Assembly (NCBI GenBank): GCA_020350305.1
Contig: CP070709.1
Span: forward strand, 1,149,787-1,175,985
Source of the DNA: Candidatus Bathyarchaeota archaeon
GTDB taxonomy: Archaea; Thermoproteota; Bathyarchaeia; Bathyarchaeales; Bathyarchaeaceae
Direction: 5' to 3'
Length of the DNA stretch: 26,199 bases
A program made the translations under genes and the position numbers. The notes beneath the pieces were generated by a model, which made no database searches, was not told the DNA's origin, and worked only from the letters and a program-made list of their open reading frames with translations. Shown one piece after another: positions 7,974-15,615 of this stretch. Within the stretch, counting starts at the first letter, position 1; every line of letters starts with the position of its first letter.

Positions 7974-8798
7974 CTACATGGTGCCAGCATTCTTCAGAGC
8001 ATCTAAAACTAAAAACGTTTCAGTCTCCTGCTCTTTTCTGCCCCAACTTCCACCCTTATTCTGCCTCTTAACAATTGATGGAAGCGACTTTTTAAACTGC
8101 TTCTTTGCCAAAAAATGATGCGCTCTGGATAAAGCATGAAAAGTATGGTAGAAGGGAAAACCCTCCCAAGCCCCCGTCTTAGTCTGTCGCTTATCCAAAT
8201 GTTTCAAGCCACTCTCAACCTGTTTTGATTCTGCGCTTAAGGGGTGCTCAATCAACATACATAACACGTTGACTGTGCACCATGCACCGCACAAATCGGG
8301 CCTCCAAAACTGAAGATATGATTTTACAGTTTTTTGCACTTGTCTAATGTCATCAAAACCAAAAATGTGGAACAAATGAATTGCATAGGTTGTTTGATAA
8401 AAAATCGTGCAGCCTGGCCCGAATTCTCCGTAAAATGTTGAGCGCATCACACGTGGGTCTTTTCTGTTGTTTGAATAGAAAAAACCTGGATAGCCCCTAT
8501 ATTGGTGTCTCTGAATAGACAGAAGCCACTCTAACCCTTTCTTGACTCTTTCATCTTCTGCATCATAGCCTAGAAGAGCAAGGTTCCAAAGATTGTTAGC
8601 TGTTCGAACAAATAGCTGGTCCCAACTTCCATCCACAGACTGGTCGGCAACAGTTTTCTCATACAATTTTTTCTTTAAGGTTTTATCAGCCTTAGTTTCC
8701 TTTTTGAATATGTTTCTTCTAAGATAAACGCCGATAGGTGACTCTAGATTCGCAACATAATTCAGCGGGTTGACCTTCAACTCATTCAACACACACAT
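7974..8798 (-). CDS. Prenyltransferase/squalene-cyclase-like alpha/alpha-toroid protein
   Basis: A 274-residue protein built of repeats typical of the terpenoid cyclase/protein prenyltransferase fold: QSVDGSWDQLFV near the N-terminal third, the helix pair VKKGLEWLLSIQRHQYRGYPGF, RQTKTGAWEGFPFYHTFHAL, and near the end RQNKGGSWGR. These resemble QW-like motifs (Q-x3-G-x-W). I see no DxDD acid motif of squalene-hopene cyclase and no clear zinc-ligand set of protein prenyltransferases, and the protein is less than half the length of a hopene cyclase, so it is probably a single-toroid relative of unknown substrate. The open frame reaches 8897, but its first 33 residues are a Phe-rich stretch encoded by A/T tracts. 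I start at the Met at 8798, with a CTTTTATTT box about 45 bp upstream. It is divergent from the broken DUF917 gene. Confidence 0.72.
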   Translation of the reverse strand: MCVLNELKVNPLNYVANLESPIGVYLRRNIFKKETKADKTLKKKLYEKTVADQSVDGSWDQLFVRTANNLWNLALLGYDAEDERVKKGLEWLLSIQRHQYRGYPGFFYSNNRKDPRVMRSTFYGEFGPGCTIFYQTTYAIHLFHIFGFDDIRQVQKTVKSYLQFWRPDLCGAWCTVNVLCMLIEHPLSAESKQVESGLKHLDKRQTKTGAWEGFPFYHTFHALSRAHHFLAKKQFKKSLPSIVKRQNKGGSWGRKEQETETFLVLDALKNAGTM

Positions 8799-8932
8799 TT
8801 TTACAAAACCATGAACGGTAATTTTAGCTCCAAAAAAAAATAAAAGCCTTTCTAACGCAAGATAGAAAATCGGGAAAAAGAAAAAGCTATCTGTCAAAAC
8901 ATGTTTCCCCGACTAAACAAGAGCGTGACCTC

Positions 8933-9367
8933 TTGAGAAAGCTAAGTCACCAAGATTTGATAAACCTAGTGGATGGCGCCGCCATATTTTCAGCTGGCGG
9001 TGAAGGAGACCCTGAAACGGGGTTTACCATCGTGGATGGGCTTGCCGAAGGCGGCTATGAAGTGAAACTTATTGACTCCTCAGAAGTTCCCGACGACACA
9101 ATCGTAATAAACCTTGCATGTGTTGGGGCGACCACCGCAGTTGCATATGATAGCGATGCTGCAGCAAAGACGTTTCAGTTATTGGAAGAGTATCTGGGGC
9201 GCAAAGCCTACGCGCATGCATGCATGCTCTTTTTGTTGCCTCCTCTAATAGCTATCAGAAATGAACACCCAGCCGTCTGGTTTCACAATGCATGCATCCA
9301 TACTTTGGATTGGAGAATTCACCTTCTCTGTATGACCAAATCTCCTAAAACCTTACATAGTTTCTAG
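8933..9367 (+). pseudogene. Truncated DUF917 (S-methyl-thiohydantoin desulfurase-like) gene
   Basis: The first 95 or so residues match the N-terminal domain of DUF917 proteins: MRKLSHQDLINLVDGAAIFS, then AGGEGDPETG, ELIDS-like KLIDSSEVPDD, and LLEEYLGRKAYA. They start at a TTG (8933) exactly where the family begins. Right after GRKAYA, where the family continues with a conserved E-I-G-G block, the sequence enters the tandem repeat (GCAT)3 at 9214-9227, and the remaining roughly 50 residues (HACMLFLLPP...) are unlike the family. The full family length is about 350 residues, so roughly two thirds is missing. I read this as a deletion remnant. The following 220 bp to ftsZ hold short open stretches that I could not assign. 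A short independently folded domain is possible but less likely. Confidence 0.72.
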
Positions 9368-9589
9368 AGAATTCAGCATAACATTCCCTAGTTGATTTCA
9401 CGAAACCAAAATACGCCGAAAAGCCGATAAAGAAAAAAAGGGTTGACATCGGCTGTAGGTAGAGGCCCTCTGGAAGATCCAGACTACGGCGATTAAAGCA
9501 GCAAAGTGCGTATGCATTCGGAATATTAATGTTGATGTCTCACTAAACCTTACGATTCAATACATTGTATTGGAAATAGGTCTTTACCA

Positions 9590-10708
9590 CTATGGCCCCC
9601 TGGAGAAGAGGGAACGGAAGCGCGATACTCCGTGTCGTCGGAGGAAGGCGCTTTCCACTCCCGTGAGGACAACCATGACGCTGGCGGTTCCCTTCAACGC
9701 CTTGTCCACCTTTGCCCCCCAGATAACCTTTGCCTTCGGTGGGATCGATCGCTTCACCAGCTCCCCTGCATGATGGACATCTTGAAGACTCATTCCTTCT
9801 CCGCCTGCTACGTGGATCAGTACTCCGCGAGACTTAGTGATGTCTTCTATGTCGAGCAGTCGCCCGTCTAACGCTCTCTCCACGGCTTGCTCCACTCTGC
9901 CCGGTCCATTCCCTTGTCCGACTCCTATCGAGGCGAGGCCCGCCCCCTTCATGATGGCGCGAAGGTCTGCGTAGTCCAAGTTGATGAGACTTGCGGTGGT
10001 GATGGTTTCGGTTATGCCTTTGATGAATTTTCCTACAGTTGTGTTGGCTACGCCTAGAGCCTTCCTGAAGGGTAGGTTTCCAGCGATCTTGGTGAGCCTG
10101 TTGTTGTCGATGACTACCACAGTGTCGCAAGATTCTTGGAGTCGTTTTATGCCGTCTCTCGCTATCTTCATCCTTGCTGTTTCGATTTCGAAGGGGAGGG
10201 TAACTACCCCTACAATTAGGTTATGGATTTCTGGGGAGAGTCGCCGGCGTAGCTCATCTGCTAAGGCGACGGTGCCCCCGGTTCCTGTTCCTCCGCCCAA
10301 TCCAGCTACTAGAAATATAATGTTTGCCCCAATGACTTCCTTGATGACTTCCTCCATGGTTTCGTACATTGCCTGCTCTCCTAGTTTGGGATAGCCCCCG
10401 CATCCCAGTCCCTTTGTTACCTTTTCGCCGACAAGTATCTTCTTGTGGGCGACGCTCAAAGCCAAATGGCTTGCGTCGGTGTTTACTGAGATGAGCTTTC
10501 CTCCAGCTACTTTTCTCTTTTTTACCCATGATATGACGTTGCTTCCGGCTCCTCCGATGCCTACCGCTAAAACCGTGGGCTTGGAGATTTTCGCTATTTG
10601 CTCGATTCTTTTCTGTTCCATTGTTAGAAATTTTTGTCTTCTCAGCTCCGTGAGTTCCGTCTCGTCTAATTCTACTTTTCCCATATCTTTTCCCTTGTCT
10701 TTTATCAT
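9590..10708 (-). CDS. ftsZ: Cell division GTPase FtsZ
   Basis: A 372-residue tubulin-like GTPase that forms the cytokinetic ring. The Rossmann start VGIGGAGSNVI is at about 49-59, the tubulin signature GGGTGTG at 138-144, and the T7 synergy loop NLDYADLRAIM has N243, D245 and D248 in place, so it should hydrolyse GTP on polymerisation. This pattern is true FtsZ and not CetZ. An N-terminal extension of some 40 charged residues precedes the core, and the C-terminal tail after the core is short and basic (RRHGVSRFRSLFSRGP), without an obvious bacterial-type conserved tail peptide. Starts at Met1 (10708) or Met9 (10684) are both possible. It diverges from the 135-residue unknown gene across a 106-bp spacer. 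Confidence 0.97.
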   Translation of the reverse strand: MIKDKGKDMGKVELDETELTELRRQKFLTMEQKRIEQIAKISKPTVLAVGIGGAGSNVISWVKKRKVAGGKLISVNTDASHLALSVAHKKILVGEKVTKGLGCGGYPKLGEQAMYETMEEVIKEVIGANIIFLVAGLGGGTGTGGTVALADELRRRLSPEIHNLIVGVVTLPFEIETARMKIARDGIKRLQESCDTVVVIDNNRLTKIAGNLPFRKALGVANTTVGKFIKGITETITTASLINLDYADLRAIMKGAGLASIGVGQGNGPGRVEQAVERALDGRLLDIEDITKSRGVLIHVAGGEGMSLQDVHHAGELVKRSIPPKAKVIWGAKVDKALKGTASVMVVLTGVESAFLRRHGVSRFRSLFSRGP

Positions 10709-10767
10709 CAGTATAAGCAGTATTAAGTATTATGAATCACGAATCGTTATTAAAAAAGATACATTTC

Positions 10768-10781
10768 ATATTTCGAAATAT
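10768..10781. promoter_or_regulatory. Perfect 14-bp palindrome in the ftsZ divergent spacer
   Basis: ATATTTCGAAATAT equals its own reverse complement. It lies 33 bp upstream of the ATG of the unknown gene and 60 bp upstream of the ftsZ ATG, next to a TTAAAT box at about 10785 that would fit a leaderless start for the unknown gene. Symmetry and position suggest a dimeric regulator site; function is inference. Confidence 0.5.
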
Positions 10782-10814
10782 CTGTTAAATCCTTTTGTTA
10801 GAATAGCCTTAACC

Positions 10815-11222
10815 ATGAGCAAGCTCAACTTAATGAAGCAATTTATGAACACGTTTGTCGGAAACGACCTTCACCTAGTCATCAAAGACAAAAACTACTT
10901 CCATGTCCACACAATAGAGATCATCCAGAAAACCAACGACTCCTGCCCCATCAAGGAGACCCCAGTTGGAGACTATTTCCTCCGCCTTTTGGTGAGGGAT
11001 GAAAAAAGTAGGGAAGCCTCCATCTTATGCAATTGGAACAAAAAGCTCATACAAAACCTGCTAGAACATTCCATTTCTGCCAGAGAGGCGGGGTATACGG
11101 TCATCATGATGATTCGATCACCCCTCAACGAAAATAACTGGCTTCTGTTATGGGGAGACAAGCTGCAAAAGACAATAAGGCCGAAAATCCTTCAGAAACT
11201 TCACTTACCATACATCAGCTAG
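10815..11222 (+). CDS. Uncharacterised 135-residue protein divergent from ftsZ
   Basis: I do not recognise a family. The protein runs from MSKLNLMKQFMNTFVG to LHLPYIS. It looks soluble and globular, with a mixed alpha/beta pattern: strand-like segments (HLVIKD, YFLRLLVRDE, YTVIMMIRSP, WLLLWGDK) alternate with one amphipathic helix (WNKKLIQNLLEHSISAREAG), and there is a basic C-terminal helix KTIRPKILQKL. Two Cys are present but no CxxC. There is no membrane segment or signal peptide. The frame stays open upstream to 10443, antisense to ftsZ, but MSKLNLM at 10815 is the credible start; it has no ribosome-binding site, which fits leaderless initiation from the TTAAAT box. The divergent arrangement with ftsZ and the intervening palindrome suggest shared control. 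Confidence 0.6.
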   Translation: MSKLNLMKQFMNTFVGNDLHLVIKDKNYFHVHTIEIIQKTNDSCPIKETPVGDYFLRLLVRDEKSREASILCNWNKKLIQNLLEHSISAREAGYTVIMMIRSPLNENNWLLLWGDKLQKTIRPKILQKLHLPYIS

Positions 11223-11658
11223 CTAGATCAGGATCCCCCTTTTCAGGATATGCTCACGATTTTGTCATATCCCTTTCCACTGAAACGCTTCATTTTCAAT
11301 CTTTAACGCGGTCTGAATGCCTCAAACACTTCTGTGGAGATGTGCTCAGGCATTTCCGTCTTCGTCATCTTTCCTCTATCGTCTAGAGTGTATCTCAGCA
11401 TTATGCAGTCAGTCAGCTGGCTCTTAGTGTTAAAGGTTTCGTGGCAACTTCCACATTCAATATTAGGTTCAGTTCAATAACAGCCATGACGCACCTACGT
11501 AGTATCGACTGCATTGTGGACAACGAAACACTCAAACGTCCAGTCAAGCTGTCTCATCCATCGAAATCTCTATCTTTTTGAAGTGATAGCATGGTTATAA
11601 AGCAGACTTAGAGCGCAAGTATTTTCAGCAAGGTCGTACACCTCACTATAGCTGGTGC
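11223..11658. other. 436-bp stretch without a convincing gene
   Basis: No solid gene is seen. On the minus strand, 11306-11473 is an open stretch without an ATG at its front; it reads IECGSCHETFNTKSQLTDC and on to a stop at 11303, like one finger of a zinc-finger protein with the first His replaced, and an ATG (11401) allows only a 32-residue product. This may be a decayed small gene. The right end carries the promoter of the inositol-phosphate synthase gene. Confidence 0.4.
11595..11602 (+). promoter_or_regulatory. TATA box candidate of ino1
   Basis: TTATAAAG lies 57 bp upstream of the ATG at 11659. Archaeal spacing would place the transcription start near 11625, giving a leader of about 35 bases. 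Confidence 0.5.
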
Positions 11659-12720
11659 ATGTTCATGTCTAAGATCAAGGTTGCGTTAGTCGGAGTTGGA
11701 AACTGCGCGTCAGCCATAGTTCAAGGAGTCTGCTATTATACGGACATTAATAAAGAAGAAGAGGCCGTAGGACTGAAAAATCTCTTTCTCGGAGGCTATC
11801 ATCCACGGGACATCGAGTTCGTCTCCGCATTCGACATCGAAACTAGGAAAGTTGGAAAAGACCTGTCAGAAGCCATTTTTTCCCCACCTAACAACACGTT
11901 AAAACTCGTTGATGTCCCGGAATTGGATGTGCCAGTCTTGAAAGGCCCTGTTTTGGATGGTGTAGGTGATTCTGTAAAGGACATCATCAAGACAGCCGAC
12001 TCCCGTGAGGTTGATGTAGCCCAGAAGCTTAAGGAAAACAAAGTAGAGATGGTCATTAGTCTCCTTCCAAGCGGGGCGATAAAAGCTTCAAGATGGTATG
12101 CCGAGGAAGCACTTGAGGCAGAATGCGCCTTCATAAATGCCACGCCCACTTTTATTGCCAGCGACGCCGCATGGAGTAAACGTTTCGATGAAACTGGACT
12201 GCCCCTTGTAGGCGACGATCTAGTGGATCAGGTAGGCGCCACGGCGCTCCATAAGACTCTTCTGAAGTTGTTGGCTGAGCGAGGCGTTACAATCTCTGAA
12301 ACTTACCAACTCGATGTAGGTGGAGGCACAGAATCACTCAACACGCTTGAAAGAACAAAAGAAGTAAAAAGGATTGTGAAGACTAAAGCGGTTGAAGCAG
12401 CCTTACCATACAAGACTTCTATCATAGCCGGGTCTACTGACTACGTTGATTTCTTGCAGAATCGGCGAGACAGCTATTTCTGGATTAAAGGATTATACTT
12501 TGGAAGAGTTCCTATGCAACTGGACATGAGGCTTAACACTGTTGATGCTTCAAACGCTGGCTCTGTAATGTTCGATGTAGTCCGAGGAGTCAAAATAGCA
12601 CTCGACCGAGGATTGGCCGGTCCTCTCTTAAGCGTTTCAGCTTACGCCTTCAAGCATCCCCCACAAATGATGCAACTGGAAGAAGCTGAGCGGCTGTTTA
12701 GAAAATTCATTGCTGGATGA
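11659..12720 (+). CDS. ino1: Inositol-1-phosphate synthase
   Basis: A 353-residue NAD-dependent isomerase/cyclase that converts glucose 6-phosphate to 1L-myo-inositol 1-phosphate. In archaea the product feeds archaetidylinositol lipids and, in hyperthermophiles, di-myo-inositol phosphate. The Rossmann motif VGVGNCASAIVQG is at about 11-23; the family block DDLVDQVGATALHKTLL, then LDVGGGTESLNT, then the catalytic segment around KTSIIAGSTDYVDFL and KGLYFGRVP are all present. The length matches the short prokaryotic form. The ATG at 11659 or the Met two codons later can serve as start. A TATA-like box is 57 bp upstream. The next gene is convergent, so it appears to be transcribed alone. Confidence 0.95.
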   Translation: MFMSKIKVALVGVGNCASAIVQGVCYYTDINKEEEAVGLKNLFLGGYHPRDIEFVSAFDIETRKVGKDLSEAIFSPPNNTLKLVDVPELDVPVLKGPVLDGVGDSVKDIIKTADSREVDVAQKLKENKVEMVISLLPSGAIKASRWYAEEALEAECAFINATPTFIASDAAWSKRFDETGLPLVGDDLVDQVGATALHKTLLKLLAERGVTISETYQLDVGGGTESLNTLERTKEVKRIVKTKAVEAALPYKTSIIAGSTDYVDFLQNRRDSYFWIKGLYFGRVPMQLDMRLNTVDASNAGSVMFDVVRGVKIALDRGLAGPLLSVSAYAFKHPPQMMQLEEAERLFRKFIAG

Positions 12721-12801
12721 ACGTTGAAAAACGTGTTCTCGGCTTGTTCTGTTAGTCTTCAAATTAAGAAATCGAATAAAAAAGGAAAGACTTTGCAGTG
12801 C

Positions 12802-13086
12802 CTACTTCTTCTCTTCCTTTTCTTCAGCTGGCTTTTCTTCGGCTTCGATCTCCTCAATAGGCTTAGGAGGGGGTGTTGTCGCCATCGTCCATCCGATCCA
12901 GGCGCCAATGACTAATACGGCAACGAGTGCTATGTAGACGGGAACTCCGACCAACCAAATTTGGACTACTTCAGCGCTTGCCCACGATACCCACGCTGGC
13001 CAGACTAATGTTACGGTATACAAGACAGCAATGACCACACAAACTAGGCAAATTAGCCAACCAATGCCTTGATCCTTACTAACCAT
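12802..13086 (-). CDS. Small two-helix membrane protein with acidic tail
   Basis: A 94-residue protein of no recognised family. Two hydrophobic segments are visible: about residues 8-31 (IGWLICLVCVVIAVLYTVTL) and about 42-67 (VQIWLVGVPVYIALVAVLVI). A Pro-rich turn TTPPPKPIEE follows, then a highly charged EEIEAEEKPAEEKEEKK tail. Both ends would lie on the same side of the membrane, probably the cytoplasm, although the charge bias gives no firm answer. It is convergent with ino1 (81-bp spacer) and lies 57 bp upstream of ahcY's stop codon side, not overlapping it. Real coding is supported by the clean hydrophobic pattern and the ATG start. Confidence 0.68.
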   Translation of the reverse strand: MVSKDQGIGWLICLVCVVIAVLYTVTLVWPAWVSWASAEVVQIWLVGVPVYIALVAVLVIGAWIGWTMATTPPPKPIEEIEAEEKPAEEKEEKK

Positions 13087-13144
13087 GTGACCACCAATTT
13101 AGCCTTTTTTATGAGTGCAACCTATTATAAAGTTTATGTCTCGT

Positions 13145-14401
13145 TCAGATGGTTCCAGCTTCCCAACCGGTGATATACTCCTTTTGTTCTTCTGTAAGTT
13201 CATCAATCTTCACATTCATCGCTTTCAATTTAAGGCTGGCTACGAGTTCATCAATTTCTTTAGGCACCACGTGAACCTTCGGTTCTATCTTCCCTTTTTT
13301 CACTAAATATTCAACGCATAAGGCTTGATTTGCGAAAGACATATCCATCACTTCGGATGGGTGACCCTCTGCTGCTGCGAGATTTACGAGTCTTCCTTCG
13401 GCTAGTAGATAGAGTCTCCGCCCGTTTTGAAGGGTATATTCCTCGAGGTTTGGGCGGATGGTTCGTTTTGAAGATGAAATAATTTCCATGTCGGATATGT
13501 TGATTTCTACGTTGAAGTGTCCGCTGTTGGCGAGGATGGTACCATTTTTCATCTTGAGCATATGTTCTTTTCTGATGACGTTGAGGTCTCCTGTGGCGGT
13601 TACGAAGATGTCGCCCATCTTAGACGCCTCATCCATAGCTGTTACGCGGAAGCCGTCCATGACCGCCTCAAGAGCTTTAGTCGGATTCACCTCGGTGACG
13701 ATCACGTTTGCGCCCATGCCCTTAGCCCGGAAGGCTAACCCCCGACCACACCATCCATACCCGCATACGACAAAGTTTTTCCCAGCCAACAAGATGTTTG
13801 TGGAGCGGAGTATTCCATCTATCGTGCTCTGTCCTGTGCCATAGCGATTGTCGAACAAGTATTTTGTGTACGCATCATTTACGGCTATGATAGGGTATCT
13901 GAGGGCACCTGTTTTTTCCATGGCCCTCAGCCGCATGACCCCTGTGGTTGTTTCCTCTGTGCCTCCTTTGATGTTTTTTAAGGCTTCTTTTCTTTTCATA
14001 TGCACCATACTTACGAGATCGGCGCCGTCGTCCAACGTAATTTGTGGTGTGTGGTCGATGGCCTTGTTGACGCACCAATAGTATTCTTTGGTGGTTTCGC
14101 CACGCCACGCGTACACATTTATTCCTTTTTCTACTAATGCCGCGGCTACCTCGTCTTGGGTTGAGAGCGGGTTGGATCCGCACAGCGCAATGTCAGCTCC
14201 GCCGGCCACGAGTGTTTCTATGAGCACTCCGGTTTCTTTTGTTACGTGTAGGCATGCACCTATCATAATATCTACAAGCGGTTTTTCTCGTTGAAATCGT
14301 TGTCTGACCTGGTTGAGAACTGGCATGTGCATGGAGGCCCATTCGATGAGTAGACTTCCTTGTGGGGCTAAGCTGGCTTTTTTTATTTTGAAGCTTGCCA
14401 T
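13145..14401 (-). CDS. ahcY: S-adenosylhomocysteine hydrolase
   Basis: A 418-residue NAD-dependent enzyme that splits S-adenosylhomocysteine to adenosine and homocysteine, removing the product inhibitor of methyltransferases. The substrate domain has [13 protein letters not shown] (24-36) and [16 protein letters not shown] (74-89). The active-site block [18 protein letters not shown] (175-192) holds the expected Lys180, Asp184 and Asn185. The NAD motif GYGWCGRG is at 214-221, followed by [10 protein letters not shown]. The C-terminus [17 protein letters not shown] is the archaeal/bacterial short form, without the Lys-x-x-x-Tyr-x-Tyr end of eukaryotic enzymes. A TTTAAATA box about 36-44 bp upstream of the ATG would give a short leader. 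It is divergent from the APH-type kinase gene. Confidence 0.97.
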   Translation of the reverse strand: MASFKIKKASLAPQGSLLIEWASMHMPVLNQVRQRFQREKPLVDIMIGACLHVTKETGVLIETLVAGGADIALCGSNPLSTQDEVAAALVEKGINVYAWRGETTKEYYWCVNKAIDHTPQITLDDGADLVSMVHMKRKEALKNIKGGTEETTTGVMRLRAMEKTGALRYPIIAVNDAYTKYLFDNRYGTGQSTIDGILRSTNILLAGKNFVVCGYGWCGRGLAFRAKGMGANVIVTEVNPTKALEAVMDGFRVTAMDEASKMGDIFVTATGDLNVIRKEHMLKMKNGTILANSGHFNVEINISDMEIISSSKRTIRPNLEEYTLQNGRRLYLLAEGRLVNLAAAEGHPSEVMDMSFANQALCVEYLVKKGKIEPKVHVVPKEIDELVASLKLKAMNVKIDELTEEQKEYITGWEAGTI

Positions 14402-14436
14402 TGGTGTTCACTCTTCCTATTCTTTTTAGTCGCCAG

Positions 14437-14445
14437 TATTTAAAA
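14437..14445 (-). promoter_or_regulatory. TATA box candidate of ahcY
   Basis: TATTTAAAA (TTTTAAATA on the minus strand) lies 36-44 bp upstream of the ahcY ATG. A second box, TTTTATTT at 14467-14474, is better placed for the divergent kinase gene at 14512. Confidence 0.4.
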
Positions 14446-14511
14446 GATGAATAGTTTGATGCAAAGTTTTATTTCCGCTTGGCTTGTGAGTTGTGTTGAG
14501 AGGCTGGAAAT

Positions 14512-15615
14512 ATGCCTGAGTTGCAGTTAGATAAGTTGAGCGAGTATCTTCGTGGTGTTTATGGGGCAGATGTGGAAATTCGGTATGCGGGTGAGTTGGG
14601 TAAACGAAAAGTGGGAGTAAAGAAGCCTAGGAAGAAGTTGAAGGGTTTTGGCTATGGTGTTCCCTATCTAGTCGAGTTTATGGTGAATGGAAAACTGAAA
14701 CGTGTGATTTTGGAGACTATGCGGCCTAGCGGTTTCGGTCATGACCATTTTTCTGATCGAGCTCAGGTTTTGTTGTGGCAGTACTCCGTTTTTAACAGGT
14801 TGCCTAAGCATGCTCGTTCTGTGGATGTTGGCACTTTTACTAGGGAGGGAAAGTTGAAGTCTTTGGGTGATTGTACAGAGTTTTTTATTGTTACGAATAT
14901 GGTGATGGGTTGGCCTTATTTCAGGGATTTGGACAGGATTCGAGGGCGTGGGCGGTTGTCACGGTTGGATTTGGATCGCTGTCAGGCTTTATCGGATTAT
15001 TTGGTTACGATACATGGGGTGAAGTCTAGCGAGGTTGGATTGTATGTGAGGCGCATTCGGGATTTATTGGGGCACGGGGAGTGCATCATGGGTTTGACGG
15101 ACAGCTATCCGGATGGATTGGAGTATATTAGCAAGGAGGATTTGTGCGAAATTGAGAAACGTTGCGTAGAGTGGAGGTGGAAGTTGAAGCATAAGACGCA
15201 CCGTTTGGCACAGGTTCACGGGGACTATCACCCGTGGAATGTGCTGTTTAGGAAAGGTGCAGATTTCACGGTTTTGGATCGTAGCAGGGGTGAGTGGGGT
15301 GAACCGGCTGATGATGCGACTGCTATGACGATCAACTATTTGCTTTATTCGTTGCAGGCGTATGGACGATTGGCGGGTCCGTTTGAAACGTTGTTTAGCA
15401 GGTTCTGGGGAAATTATCTGGATAAAACAGGTGATGAGGAAATGTTAGAGGTGGTGCAACCTTTTTACGCTTGGAGAGGGTTGGTGATAGCTTCGCCTGT
15501 TTGGTATCCGAATCTATCTTTGGAAGTGCGGACTAGGTTGTTGAATTTTGTTAGAAATGTGCTTGAGACTGAGCGGTTTGCTTTGGGGGATGTTAACTCT
15601 TACATTGAGAGTTAA
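14512..15615 (+). CDS. APH-type phosphotransferase-like protein
   Basis: A 367-residue protein of the aminoglycoside phosphotransferase/choline kinase superfamily. The catalytic loop HGDYHPWN (236-243) matches the H-x-D-x-x-x-x-N Brenner motif with Asp238 as catalytic base. The hinge-like FFIVTNMVMGWPYF and the segment YVRRIRDLLGHGECIMG resemble bacterial phosphotransferase-family proteins. The metal-binding Asp of the next motif is probably in VLDRSRGEWGEPADD, where a small acidic residue replaces the usual Trp/Asp context. The N-lobe Lys is not obvious. The substrate is unknown; resistance to antibiotics is not implied. The ATG at 14512 follows GAGAGG, a good ribosome-binding site. The coding strand is strikingly G/T-rich. 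It is divergent from ahcY, so small-molecule nucleoside or methyl-cycle metabolism is only a guess from context. Confidence 0.75.
   Translation: MPELQLDKLSEYLRGVYGADVEIRYAGELGKRKVGVKKPRKKLKGFGYGVPYLVEFMVNGKLKRVILETMRPSGFGHDHFSDRAQVLLWQYSVFNRLPKHARSVDVGTFTREGKLKSLGDCTEFFIVTNMVMGWPYFRDLDRIRGRGRLSRLDLDRCQALSDYLVTIHGVKSSEVGLYVRRIRDLLGHGECIMGLTDSYPDGLEYISKEDLCEIEKRCVEWRWKLKHKTHRLAQVHGDYHPWNVLFRKGADFTVLDRSRGEWGEPADDATAMTINYLLYSLQAYGRLAGPFETLFSRFWGNYLDKTGDEEMLEVVQPFYAWRGLVIASPVWYPNLSLEVRTRLLNFVRNVLETERFALGDVNSYIES

Noticed and set aside
7846..8118. 90-codon plus-strand open frame
   Set aside because: It includes the hairpin and then runs antisense to the toroid gene; its Phe/Leu-rich product looks like chance.
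10443..10814. Upstream extension of the unknown plus-strand gene
   Set aside because: It is antisense to the start of ftsZ and has low-complexity Ser/Pro/Ile composition; MSKLNLM at 10815 is the credible start.
12752..12796. AGTCTT/AAGACT inverted repeat downstream of ino1
   Set aside because: Only 6 bp of stem with a loop of over 25 bases; not convincing as a terminator.
12724..12915. 63-codon plus-strand frame with a hydrophobic Leu/Phe run
   Set aside because: The run is the antisense of the Glu/Lys codons in the acidic tail of the small membrane protein.
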